A DNA stretch of 64,000 bases from Tupaia tana (taxonomy: Eukaryota > Chordata > Mammalia > Scandentia > Tupaiidae): positions 140,875-204,874 of the forward strand of contig JAKSZU010000320.1 of assembly GCA_026018925.1 (NCBI GenBank), in the 5' to 3' direction. The first letter of the stretch is position 1, and each line of letters begins with the position of its first letter. The notes under the pieces were generated by a model. The model was not told the origin of the DNA, searched no databases, and saw only the letters and a list, made by a program, of their open reading frames with translations. The translations under genes and the position numbers were made by a program. Below, piece after piece: positions 40,399 through 51,572 of the stretch.

Positions 40399-42952
40399 GT
40401 TGCAGAAACTTCTTAATATGATGTAATCACACTTGTCTATTTTTGGGATTATTGACAATGCTTTGGGGTCTTATTTAAGAAGTCTTTTCCTACCCCAGTA
40501 TCTCCCAGTGTTTTCTCAGTGTTTTCTAGCAGAAGTTTTATAGTTTGAGGTCTTAGGTTTAGATCTTTGATCCACTTTGAGTTGATTTTTGTCAATGATG
40601 AGAGATAGGTGTTCAGATTTATCTTTCTGCAGGTGGATATCCAGTTTTTCCAGCACCACTTGCTAAAGAGGTTTTCCTTTTCCCAATGGAGAAACTGGTA
40701 CCTTTTGTCAAAAGTCAGTTGGCTGTATGTTTGAGAGTTTATTTCTGTGGCCTCTATTCTGTTTCATTGGTCCACATATCTGTTTTTGATCCAATGCCAT
40801 GCTGTTATAATTATCAAAGATCTGTAGTATATTTTGAGGTCAGGGAGTGGGATGCCACCTACTCCACTATTGTGCAGGATTGCTTTGGCAATATAATGTC
40901 TTTTATGATTCCAAACAAATTGTATGACTGTCTTTCCTAGATCTGTGAAGGATGTCTCTGGCCCTTTGATTGGGATTGCATTAAATATGTAGATTAATTT
41001 GGGTAGAATTTCCATTTTGATTATATCAATTCTTACAATCCAGGAACATGAGATATCCTTCCACATTTTTGGGTCTCTTACACTTTCTTTTTTTAGCTTA
41101 TCATAGTTTCTTTGTGGAGGTTTTTGATGTCTTTGCTTAGATTTATTCCTAGGTATCTCATACTTTTTGTGGCTATGGTAAATAAAATTATTTTTTCAGT
41201 TCTATCTCGGTCTGCCTGCTGTTTGTGTATAGAAATGCTATATATTTCTGTATGTTGATTTTGTATCCTACAACTTTACTGTATTCATGTATTACTTCCA
41301 GGAATTTTCTTCAAGGGTACCATTGTGTCTTATATGTATACAATGATTTCTTCTGCATATAGAAATAATTTTACCTCTTCTTTTCCTATTTGAAATCCAA
41401 TTATTTTATAGTCTTTCCTCACTGCATTGGAGAGGAATTCCAGTATGATATTGAAAAGGTGTGTAGAAACTGGAAATCCTTATCTTATACCAGTTTTTAG
41501 TAAAAAACTCTTTCAGCTTTTCTCCATTAAGGATGATGTTAACTGTGTGTTTTTCGCAGACAGCTTTTATTGTGTTGAAGAATGACCCTTCTACGTTGAT
41601 TTTACTGAGAGTCTTGATCATGAAGGGATTTTGTATCTTATCAAATATTTTTTCTGCATCAATTGAATTATCAAAAGTATTTTATCTTTCTTTCTATTAA
41701 TATGGTGTATTACATTTATGGTTCTACGTATGTTGAACCAACCTTGCATTCCTAGAATAAAGCCTACCTGGTCGTGATGTATAATCTTTTTTTATGTGTT
41801 ATTGGATACAATTTGCTAATATCTTTATGAGAATTTTTGCGTCTATATTCATCAGAAATATTGGTCTCTGGTATTCCTTCCTTGTCCTGCCTTTTCTGTT
41901 TTATAAATAAGGATGATGGGGGCTACATAGAATAAACATGGGAGAGGTACACACTTTTGGATCTTTAACAATATCTTGAGTAGAATGGGAATTAACTATC
42001 CTTTAAAAGTTTTGGAGAATTCAGAGGAGAAGCCATCAGGACCAGGGCTTTTCTTTGTTTGGAGTTTATTTAATGATTCTATCTCCTGGCTTGTTATGGG
42101 CCTATTCAGACTTTCTACATCCTCCTCATTCAATCTTGACAGAGTATATGTGTCCAGGAATTTGTCCATCTTATCCAGATTTTCTTGTTTGTTGGCAATT
42201 ATTGTTCATATTATCCTCTAATGATGTTTTGTATTTCTATTATGTATGATGTTATATTGCCAGCTTCGTTGCAAATTTGATTTATCTGGTTTCTTTCTCT
42301 CTTCTTTCTAATTAGGCTAGCTAGTAGTTTATCAATTTTGTTACCTTTTCAAAGAACGAAATTTTACTTCATTTATTTTCTGTATTGCTTGTTTATATTT
42401 TATTTTATGTATTCCTGCCCAGATCCTTATTACTTACTTTCTTCTGGAGTTTTTTTTTTGATTTTTTTTTCTGTTTCTTTCCCAATTTTTTAAGGCATAA
42501 TGTTAGGCTGCCCATTTGCCTTTTTTTATCTTCTGCTTATGTGTACCAATTGCTATGAACTTCCCTCTTATGATTGCTTTTCAGTGTCCCAACATTAGGC
42601 AAACTCATGTCCTCATTGTCATTGGCTTCTATGAATCTTTTGATTTCAGTCTTTATTTCTTCAGTAGTCAAGAAGTCATTCAGGAGTATGTCATTTAGTT
42701 TCCATGTATTTGTGTATTTTTGAGGATTTTTATTAAAATTTAAATCAAGTTTAATTTCATCATGGTCAGAGAAGATGCTAGATAGAGTTTCTATGCCTTT
42801 GAATATTTACAGGCTTGCTTTGTGCCCTATCATGTGGTCAATGTTTGAAAAGGTTCCATGTGGGGTGGGGGTGAGAAAAAAGTGTATCTCATGGTTTTTG
42901 GTTGGAAGGTTCTATAGATGTCTCTTATGTCCATTTAATTTATGGTATCATT

Positions 42953-43182
42953 GGGGACCAGCAGTTAGCGTAATGGCTATGTCGCTGGATTCCCACATAG
43001 TCGACTGCGGTTCAAGTCCCGAACCCGGTGGCTTAAAACTCATGCCGGGCACGTGTGTTTGCATGCCCAAGATCCCGAGAGGAGAATGTAGGAGAAGGGA
43101 TTGTGGTGTGGCCATGCCCCTGGGGGGTGATTTCTCACTTTCTGTCTCTCTGTCTCTCTGGCAAACACCCACACCCTATAGC
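42953..43182 (+). mobile_element. tRNA-derived SINE lacking an A tail
   Basis: Perfect 16-bp target duplication aatttatggtatcatt (42937-42952 and 43183-43198), but the element ends at ctatagc with no A tail. Confidence 0.94.
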
Positions 43183-45059
43183 AATTTATGGTATCATTTA
43201 GATTCTTTATCTATTTATTTATTTATTTTTTGTCTAGACAAAATGTCCAGAGGAGTCAGTGGGGTGTTGAGGTCTCCAAAAATTAGTGTGTTGCAGTCTA
43301 TCTCTCCATTTAAATCTAACAGTCTTTCCTTCACAGATTTCAGTGCTCCTGAGTTAGGTGTATAAATAATCATCATATCTTTTTAATGGATTAGCCCTTT
43401 TTTATTATATAGTGCCCTTATTTGTCTCTTTGTACATATTTTGTTTTAAAACCTATTTTGTCAGAAATTAGTATGGCAATTCTAGCTCTTTTTTGATTCC
43501 CATTTGCATGGAAACCTTTCTCCAACCCTTCACTTTTAGTCTATATATGTCTTTATCCATGAGAAGCATTTCTTGTAAGCAAAAGATAGACAGTTTCTGT
43601 TTTTTCTTTTTTTAATATATTTGTCCAATCAGTGTCTCCTGATTGAATAATTTAATTCATTAACATTCAATGTTATTATTGATATTTCCAGATTTGTCCC
43701 TACCTTTAAGTTGGCCATTGTCTTGGTTGTCTTCTATTCCCTTGTTCTGTCTGTTCATTCTTTTTTTTTTTTCCTAGAACAGGACTCTCTTCAGAGTTTA
43801 TTGAAGAGCTGGTCTGGTGTTGGCAAATTCTTTAAGGTTTTGTTTATCTTACAAGATTTTAATCTTTTCTTCCCATATAAACGATAATGTTGTTGTATAA
43901 AATAATCTTGGTTGAAATTGTTTCTCTCTTCACACTTTCAATGTCCTCCCAGTCTCTCTTTGCTTGCATTGTTTCAGTTAAAAGGTCTGATGTTAGCCTG
44001 ATGACATGTCCTTTGTAAGTCAATTTGACATTTTTCTCTTGTCAATTTTAGATCTCATCTTTATCTGTTGTTCTGGCCAGTCTGGCTAAGATGTGCAATG
44101 TAGAGAATCTTCTTGTATTGATTCTAATTGCGGTCCTTTGTATTTCTTGGATCTGGATGTTGGAGTGCTTCTCTAGACTTGGAAAGTTTCTTCCAGGATT
44201 TCTTGGAATAGATTTTCCATGCCCTTAGTAGTTTCTTCACCTTATGGGATACCAATTATTTGAATGTTTGGATGTTTAATGGAATCTAACATTTATCATA
44301 TATTTCCCTCAATTTTTTGTTATTTTCTTAATCTTTTTGGTAATTTTATCTAGGTCAGAGGTTTTAGTTTCTGTATCCGAGATTTGATCTTCTGCATGAT
44401 CTAATCAGCTTTTAATACTTTAGAGAGAGTTTTTGATTTCCTCTAATACAGATTTCATTTCTAATAGTTCCATCTGATTCTTACAGTCTTCATTTCTTCT
44501 TTTAAATTGTGGAAGGACGTCCCTATCTCCTGCAGTTTGCTGCCTCTTTTCTGTTTCTACTCATAGAATTTTGTCAATATGAATGCTCTGAATACTTTCT
44601 AAGACATTTCAGTACCTTCTTCTGTGTTTTCAAGAGAAGGAGGGGAGTTTTTGTGTTCTTTTGACAGAGTCATATTTCTTAGTTTCTTCTAACCTGAGGC
44701 TTTTCTTCTACTTCTAGTCATTGGGTAATGTATTCACTTTGGATACCTTTTTAGAGAATGTTTCTGCCCCTGGGAACAAGTTTACATCCCTTTTGTGTGG
44801 ACTGAAGTCTGCCGAAGTCTCCCTTCTGCTGTGTTTAGTAATGTGGTCCAAAAAGGAGAAGTAATCCATTCAGGTATCTGAAGAGCAATTTCTCCTTTTT
44901 TCACAGGTGGTTCAGTAAAAGTGATAACCCCAGGGAGCCTCACAATACTATGTTATTTGTAAACTATGATTCTAGACCTGTTTAGTCCATCTGGGTAGAT
45001 AGAGGATGAGAAGAAGATGAAAAAATAAGAGGAAAGAAATAATGAGTATTAAAGAGAGG

Positions 45060-45753
45060 GAGTTTCAGATGTAACTTGGCTCTGTTGGACAGCTGGTGGC
45101 TGCCAATTAGAGTAAGTAGAAGTAAGGAATTAGCAAAAGAAAGAAGAAAATAAAGCATCCTATCTTTCTGGCTTGGAGGAGGGGAAGGTTCTGAGGTTTA
45201 CAGAGCTTGGCTTGAGCTTGAGCTAGAGCTGGGACTGGGATCAGATAAAGGCCCTGCTTTAGTTTCCCTATCTGGGCAGTGAGATGCAGATGAAACTACT
45301 CTGCTGGAGAGCTAGGTGCTGCCCTTTCTATTGGGGGGAGGGGGAGGCTTTAAAGTTGGGAGAGTTGGGCTAGGGCTGGAGACTGTGCTGGCTCCAGGGC
45401 CAATGAAAGGCCCTGCTTCCATTTCCCTGTCTGGGCAGGGGACTGCAGACGGAACTGGGCTCTGCTGGAGAGCTGGAGGCTGTCCTTTCTGCCCAGGGGG
45501 TGGCGGGGCTCTGAGATTGAAAGAGCTAGGCTGGGGTTGGAGCTGGAGCTGAAGTTGGAGCCCAGGCTAGCAAAAGACCTTGCCTCAGTTTCCCTGTCTG
45601 TGCCAGGGGCTGTAGATGGAACTGGGCTCTGCTGAAGAGCTGAGTGCTGCCCTTTCTGGCAGCAAGAAGGGGCACCTCAGAGGTTGTGAGAGCTGGGCTG
45701 AGACTGCAGCTGGAGGTGAGGCTGGAGCCAGTGAAAGGCCCTGCCTCAATTTC
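45060..45753 (-). promoter_or_regulatory. L1 5' UTR monomer tract, left part
   Basis: GC-rich units recognisable by tctgctggagagctgg at 45081, 45299, 45461 and 45628 (spacing 218, 162 and 167 bp) and by aaaggccctgcctcagtttccctgtctggg. Tandem monomers upstream of ORF1 act as L1 promoters in other mammals such as mouse; promoter role here is inferred from position. Confidence 0.75.
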
Positions 45754-46384
45754 TGTAGGGACATGTTTGGAATGAGGCCCTAAGGATGTGAGGACATGCT
45801 TTGAGCAAACATCACCTCTCCCTTTTGGCTATGGCAGAACTTTGCAGCTTGTCCTTTCCCTGACCATTACTACTGGAAGAGCCGATGATGGAGTTTTCCA
45901 GGGGCCTCCCAACAGATACATCTGATGGAATTCAGGAAACATCCTGACCCCAATTAGCAAAGTCTAATCCCTGCTCTGCCTCTGTAAGATTCTTTAGCCT
46001 TATCAACACCCCTTTGGTGTTTGCAAGAAAGTATCCTTCCCACACCTACAGCTAGATGTCTTTCCACTAGATAAGAAGTTTATTGGGATTTCTTTTACAT
46101 ATGGAGTAACCAAGAGATACGCCTGGCTCAGTATGTCTAAGCCCTTATAGATTTTTTACCTGCTTCTTACTGTCTGTAACATATCAACTTATCTATGGAA
46201 TGTCATGACATACACGTATGTAGTGTTGCTTTTCCCTGTAAATAAAGGTGTCCAGTTTGTCTGGTTGTTGCAAGTTGCTTGTGCTGCTTAGGCTCAGGCC
46301 ACTTGTATCCATTACTACTTTGTCTCTTTGTCTCTTTCTTTCTGCTTCTTAGGTTGAGCTAAATCCAGGGGGAAGATGCTGACA
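45754..46384 (+). repeat. Provirus D 5' LTR
   Basis: 631 bp, TG...CA (tgtaggga...gctgaca). Polyadenylation signal AATAAA at about 46240. Homologous along its whole length to 51573-52194. Confidence 0.93.
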
Positions 46385-46386
46385 GA

Positions 46387-46404
46387 TTGTGCCAAAAACC
46401 TCAG
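46387..46404 (+). promoter_or_regulatory. Primer-binding site, tRNA-Phe-like, provirus D
   Basis: Reads ttgtgccaaaaacctcag; 11 of the first 14 bases match the tRNA-Phe site used by intracisternal A-type particles, the rest is decayed. A tRNA-Lys site fits less well. Confidence 0.5.
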
Positions 46405-46670
46405 ATCTAGATAACCTGATTTCTGGCCAATTTAGCTTCTGGACGATCCCTGCATTCCATCTCCCACCCTTCTTGGCTACTTATGGAGGTAAGTAAATGA
46501 CTGTGTGCCCTCTCTGCCCCTGGTGGCTTGGCTCTTGCTTTCTCTATTCTAGCCTTATTTCTATTTTTATTCTTCTAAAAATTCAGGTTTAAAATAGATT
46601 GTTACATCATAAGGAGGCATGTTTCTTTTCTGTAGAGTGCTTAGGAGTAAACACAGGATTCTGTGAGTCC

Positions 46671-46941
46671 TGGGACCAGTAGTTGGCGTAATGGCTATGG
46701 CGCTGGCCTCTCATGTAGTCGACTATTTTTCAAGTTCTGGACCCAGTGACTTAAATTCACACCGAGTGCATGTGCATGTGTGCCCGAGATCCTGAGAGGA
46801 GAAGGGATGGAAGGGATTTCGGCAGGACTATCTCCCCCGGGAGGGGGGGTGTGATTTCTCACTTTCTGTCTCTCTGTCTCTCTCTGTCTTTCTGGCAAGC
46901 ACATGTGCCCTAAAAACTTCTACAAAAAAAAAAGAAAAAGA
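46671..46941 (+). mobile_element. tRNA-derived SINE
   Basis: In the leader of provirus D; attctgtga occurs at about 46658 and again directly after the A tail. Confidence 0.9.
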
Positions 46942-47118
46942 ATTCTGTGAACCACACTGGGCTATAGAAATTTTATACCATTATTTGATACACGATATTA
47001 TAGTCATTCTGGGCTGCACTGTGAACTTTTGCCAAAGAATTGTTCTGTATCCTTGTTGTGGTTTTACATCAGCTGCCATTTTGCTGCCAGAACCCTGGAG
47101 ATCAAAACAGACAATTAC

Positions 47119-47379
47119 GGGACCAGCAGTTAGTGTAATGACTATGTCGCTGGACTCCCATGTAGTCGACTGCGGCTCTAGTCACAGACCCAGAGACTTA
47201 AACTCATTCCAGGCATGTGTGCATGCATGCCCAAGATCCTGAAAAGAGAATGGAGAAGAAGGGATTGCGGCGTGGCCATCCCCCCTGGGGGATGATTTCT
47301 CACTTTCTGTCTCTTCGTCTCTCTCTGTCTTGCTGGCGAGCACACATGCCCTATAGCAAAACTTCTCAAAAAAAAAAAA
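47119..47379 (+). mobile_element. tRNA-derived SINE
   Basis: Complete copy with 12-base A tail; short flanking aattac on both sides. Confidence 0.9.
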
Positions 47380-48305
47380 TTACCGCCTTGTTGCACTTGT
47401 TTTGTGTCAGGCTTACAGAGCCATGCTTGTTGAAGGACTTTTTAGTTTCTTCTACTCTTGAACACTTTTCAAGTCTGTTCTCTTTATGAGATAGTTCTGC
47501 AGCAGCTGCGTTGGCGCCTGATCCCAAATGTGACTGATGAGATCTCTGATTCTCAGAGCTGGAGGCTAGCAAGGTAATTGTTTGTGAGACAGCTACACAC
47601 TAATTTCTCACCCAGGTAAGGACTACCAGTGCTCTGTTCATCTCTTCAGAGATCTCTGGAAATTAGTGTAAGTAACAGACTGTCTCCCACTCACATAGAA
47701 TTTTTCAAGCAGCGTATCCACTGATTCTTGCCCAGAGAAGGGCTATGGTGCCATTCATCTCTACAGAGATCCCAGGAATCAGCATGGGTAACAGGCTATC
47801 TCCCCACTTGCACCACTCACAAGGAGAAGCTATTATATTTATTAAGTCAGGTTAATCATTCAGTACAATCCATACCATTTCTCAAATGTTAATGGAAATT
47901 AATACCTATTGCCCTTGGTACCCTGAGGCTGTGTCTTTGAAATTAACTAATTGAGAAAAAATTAGTATCTGCTTACATGAACAGCCACATGCTCCTATAA
48001 AAATATTACATGCCTTCCATCTATGCAAAAATGTCATACTTCAATTTGGACAAACTGATAACTTTGACTCCCCTCTGAAACAGGTATTAGCAGCTAATGC
48101 AGATACCAAACTTAATCCAACTGCCCTGCTGGCTTCATCTACTCCCTGCAACTTCGTGGCCTTATGTATAAAAACTGTCTAGGGTAAAACTGCTTTGGAA
48201 ATGTTTGCAGGAATGTCTAAGCAGTGCTTTTCAAGAAGGGGACACTACCATGGTTTGTGTCTCTCCTGTTATCCTCAAAAGGGGATAAGCCACATATGAA
48301 TGTTT
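47380..48305 (+). pseudogene. gag: Provirus D: leader and gag N-terminal region, decayed
   Basis: No open frame beyond 60 codons and no matrix motif recognised. Two similar blocks (about 47600-47680 and 47715-47800, both with acagagatc...ggaatcag and gtaacagactgtctccc-like text) indicate an internal duplication. Placed in gag only by position before capsid. Confidence 0.5.
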
Positions 48306-48309
48306 ACCT

Positions 48310-48796
48310 TATAGTATACTTAAGGAATTTAAACAAGCTATTACCAGATATGAAATCAGCAATCATTATGTTAGAGGGATGATAGACAACATAGCGACAA
48401 GCTATGAGCTTTCAACCAATGACTGCAAAGTGTTGGCAAAAATGGTAACTATATTCCTGCCCAATATACAGTTTGAAGACAAAAGTTTGATGATGGATGC
48501 CATCAGATGGCTGCTGATAAAGTAATAAAAAATCCAAAAGTGACTGCAGAAATTTTGTCAGGGACAGGTGATTATGTTACTAATAAGCAACAGTTTCACT
48601 TGCCACTAGAAATCTTTGGTGAAATAGCCACCACTGCCACTCGTGCAAGAAAAAAAAAAAAAAAAAAAAAAAAAACCAAAAAAAAAAAACTGATTCTTCT
48701 AGAGAAAGCCTTTCTTGTCTTAAAGTATGTCAAGGGCCACAAGAAACTTATCACTTATTTATAGATACGTTGCAATGATTTTTGTACAGGCAAGTA
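48310..48796 (+). pseudogene. gag: Provirus D gag: capsid
   Basis: The frame from 48310 translates to YSILKEFKQAITRYEISNHY and onward through the capsid N-terminal domain; it then shifts to 48507-48650 (VIKNPKVTAEILSGTGDYV). A 40-base A run (48650-48689, one CC interruption) precedes the major homology region near 48735-48785 (QGPQETYHLFIDTL), which retains the invariant Gln-Gly, Glu and Phe positions. Confidence 0.82.
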
Positions 48797-49102
48797 GAAA
48801 ATGCAGATGCAGCTGAGGCAATGCTGAAACAACTGGCTTTTGGGAATACTAATGTTGATTGGCAGGAGGTATTAAAAGGTATTTATAGCAAACCTATGAC
48901 CTCTTTAGCAGACATTATAAAGGCCTGTCAGATAGTAGGTACTTAAAGTCACAAACAAGGATTGTTGGCTGTAGTATTGAGACCTCCAAATACAAAATGC
49001 TATAGATGTAGAAAAGAGGCACATGTTATCAAGGATTGTAAAAGGAAGCCTTCCTCAAAATGTAAGTCTTGTGGTGAAGGCTTTCATTGGGCCTTCTACT
49101 GA
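48797..49102 (+). pseudogene. gag: Provirus D gag: capsid C-terminus and two zinc knuckles
   Basis: Open except for one TAA after ACQIVGT. The capsid tail ENADAAEAMLKQLAFGNTN is followed by a first knuckle CYRCRKEAHVIKDC (CX2CX4HX4C intact) and a second, CKSCGEGFHWAFY, where the last cysteine is Tyr just before a TGA at 49100-49102. Two knuckles are typical of class II (beta/IAP) elements, one of gammaretroviruses. Confidence 0.87.
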
Positions 49103-49204
49103 TTTGTCAGGAAACTGGATATTGGGCAAGCCTCCAGCCCAAGGCCCAAGGAGGCATCACTCTTGTCCCAGTCCAACCCATCAACTGACAGGAGCCCTAA
49201 CCAG

Positions 49205-49340
49205 ACAACTTGGCTAAAAATGTATAACTCCATTCATGCTACTGCTCAGAGTGCTGGCATCAATTTAATTACTCAAGAGGATGTTTCTTTAAATTTACCA
49301 GGAAGAGTCTCCCTAGTAAATAATCAGCTATAATGGCCTT
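49205..49340 (+). pseudogene. pro: Provirus D: dUTPase-protease N-terminal fragment
   Basis: Plus-strand translation MYNSIHATAQSAGINL matches the Ser-Ala-Gly-(Leu/Ile)-(Asp/Asn)-Leu start of betaretroviral dUTPase, encoded between NC and protease; the Asp of the usual motif is Asn. A stop follows about 40 codons in, before the remaining dUTPase motifs. Confidence 0.7.
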
Positions 49341-49472
49341 TAAACAATGGGCACACTTAACACTTAAAAACACAACCTTGTAGACCTGATAACAGCCTAC
49401 ACTGAATTAACCCTTTCTCATCCCTAGGGGGTTGGAGCATTGTGTTCATGGTCAATTGCTTTGTTTGATGCC

Positions 49473-49487
49473 TTATTTTTCTTTCCT

Positions 49488-49574
<87 letters not shown>

Positions 49575-49858
49575 TTTCTTTTTCTTTCCTTCTTTCTTTC
49601 TTTTTTTTTTTTATTCTTGAGAGGGTGCATGCTCTCACCAGAAAGACAGAGAAAGAAAGACAGAAAGCGAGAAATCACCCCTCAGGAATGGTCACATAGC
49701 AATCCCTTCTCCTTCATTCTCCTCTCGGGATCTTGGGCATGCAGGCACATACACCCAGTGTGAGTTTAAGCCACCGGGTCAAGGACTTGAAGCACGGTCA
49801 ATTACATGAGAGTCCATGAGAGTCCAGGCACATAGCCATTATACTAATGACTGGTCCC
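49473..49858 (-). mobile_element. tRNA-derived SINE with expanded (CTTT)n tail
   Basis: SINE body 49613-49858 plus a tail of about 135 bp that is now a (TTTC)n microsatellite (49477-49612). The target duplication tgtttgatgcc (49462-49472 and 49859-49869) encloses both, so the microsatellite grew from the A tail. Confidence 0.93.
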
Positions 49859-49869
49859 TGTTTGATGCC

Positions 49870-50157
49870 TATTAAAAGTTTTTTTTCAAATAATTAATAT
49901 CTTAAACTGTTACCAGTAACAGTGTTTTATTCTATATTGGGAAATTTGTTAAACAGTTTTTGTTTGTTTGTAAAATGCCTATCTGTAAGCTGCTAATATA
50001 TACTAAAAGCTAATTTTGCAATGAGTCTAAAATTCTGATAAATATGTAAAGTCTTAGTTCCAAACTAAAGGGTGTCAGATTTCCCAGGCTAGGCAAAAGA
50101 ACAAGAGATAGGCTTTGAGAAGCCTAAAGTAATCCTTAAAATAATAAAATAGTTTCC
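49870..50157 (+). other. Provirus D: decayed internal sequence
   Basis: AT-rich, no domain recognised; lies where protease and RT would be. Confidence 0.45.
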
Positions 50158-50385
50158 TGGAACCAGCAGTTCGTATAATGGTTACATCATTGGATTCCCA
50201 TGTAGTCGACTATGGTTCGAGTCTCAGACCCAATGGCTTACACTCACTCCAAGCCCATGTGTGTGCATGCCCAAGAACCCAAGAGGAGAATGGAGGAGAA
50301 TGGATTGTGGCATGGCCATCCCCCCTGGGGAGTGATTTCTGGCTTTCTGTTTCTCTTTCTGGTGAGTGAACCTCTCAAAAAATAA
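50158..50385 (+). mobile_element. tRNA-derived SINE
   Basis: Plus-strand copy with an intact B box (ggttcgagtct) and shortened CT stretch; aaaatagt occurs on both sides. Confidence 0.87.
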
Positions 50386-51570
50386 AAATAGTAAAATATG
50401 ATTTTTATCTAATTAATCAGAGGTAACAACTATCTCCAAAGGCAAATTAAAAAAAAAGTAAAAGAAAGAAACAAGGAAGAAAGAAATGGTAAGTAGGAAA
50501 AAGACATATGTATATATATATATATATAAAGATATATTTCTGGTAAAAAAATTATTAAAAAGAAAGAGAACATTTCAATATAAAAAGAATTTTGTGTGGT
50601 AAAATTTTTGTCCTAAATTAATATGGCTGAATTATTCCAGAATGAAAAACAAAACAGTAAAAGGGGACAAATAATCAAGGAATAAAGCATGTTTCAGAGG
50701 TTTAAATGATGTTGAAGAAGGCCTGGGAGTGAATTGTAAAGAATTAGAAAGATTTCATGAAAAGATGTACATATGACAAATGGTATCTGAGGCGGCCATA
50801 AAACAATGGGCCACACTATTCAGTGTTGAAACACAATCTAAATAGGCCTAATTTACTAGTTTAGAGTTTGTGAATAAAACAAACCTTCTCCTTATTTTTA
50901 AAACACAAAAAAAGGAGAACCTATGGCCCCCTTCTACCAATGCTGCCAGATTGCTTTCTTTAACCATGTTTAAATTGAATCATCTAAATTTTACTTTTGA
51001 TTCAAAATGGCACCAATGGAGCACAGCCTGGTAGTATATGTCAGCCTCACAAAAACTCCCTCAGGCTGATGTTTTCTATAAAATGCCTCCAGATCTAACC
51101 TAGCAAGGTCCAGTTCTTCTAACAACCTGGGGAAGAGGTTTTGTCTCTGTGCTTACTCCTATAGGTCTGGTTAGATCCCCTCTCAGTGCCTGTGACCTAC
51201 ACATCATGAGCTGGCATCATACACTGCAAAGCCCAATACCACGCTTCCAGCTAAGATTCAAGAAAATAGAAGGACCAAATAAAGAAAAAACAGGCAAGCC
51301 ATAGCAAATCTTATCACCTGGAATGGCATCAAAGCATTAGTCAAGATGCTCAGGAAATGCTGAAAGAACAAAATACAGAACCAACTCCTGAGAACCTGAT
51401 CATTGCTATGTATGCCAAATTGACTGCAAACTGAATGAAAATAGGAATCATTATATTTTGTGATATCCTACTTACTTGTGGTATTCAACTGATATCTGTG
51501 TGTATTTCCAAGTGCCAACCTCCATCCAAAGAAACCCAAGTCACGTTAGCTTTAAAACAAAAAAGAGGGA
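50386..51570 (+). pseudogene. pol: Provirus D: pol 3' remnant, integrase C-terminus
   Basis: The only recognisable part is at about 51087-51190: a frame with QGPVLLTTWGRGFVSVLTP, matching the W-x-GP and WGRG segment of the betaretroviral integrase C-terminal domain; the first Trp is a TAG stop. RT, RNase H and the integrase core are absent, and no env is seen between here and the 3' LTR. (TA)n at 50507-50528. Confidence 0.65.
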
Positions 51571-51572
51571 AA
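51556..51572 (+). promoter_or_regulatory. Polypurine tract of provirus D
   Basis: aacaaaaaagagggaaa immediately precedes the 3' LTR, the primer for plus-strand synthesis. Confidence 0.8.

Larger units (their letters stand above)
40399..45753 (-). mobile_element. Long L1: ORF2, ORF1 and 5' UTR monomers (antisense)
   Basis: Reading leftward on the minus strand: 5' UTR monomers (45060-45753), ORF1 (about 43700-44700, stops and shifts) and ORF2 (about 40399-43690). ORF2 fragments include 40764-41066 ([27 protein letters not shown], post-RT) and 41406-41621 (RT region near [18 protein letters not shown]). A SINE lies at 42953-43182. The extreme ORF2 C-terminus and 3' UTR are missing at the left junction. 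Interrupted by provirus D, the 5' UTR resumes at 52195. Confidence 0.9.

Noticed and set aside
49357..49763. Lys/Glu-rich and Phe/Leu/Ser-rich ORFs
   Set aside because: Translations of the (TTTC)n microsatellite and adjoining SINE tail.
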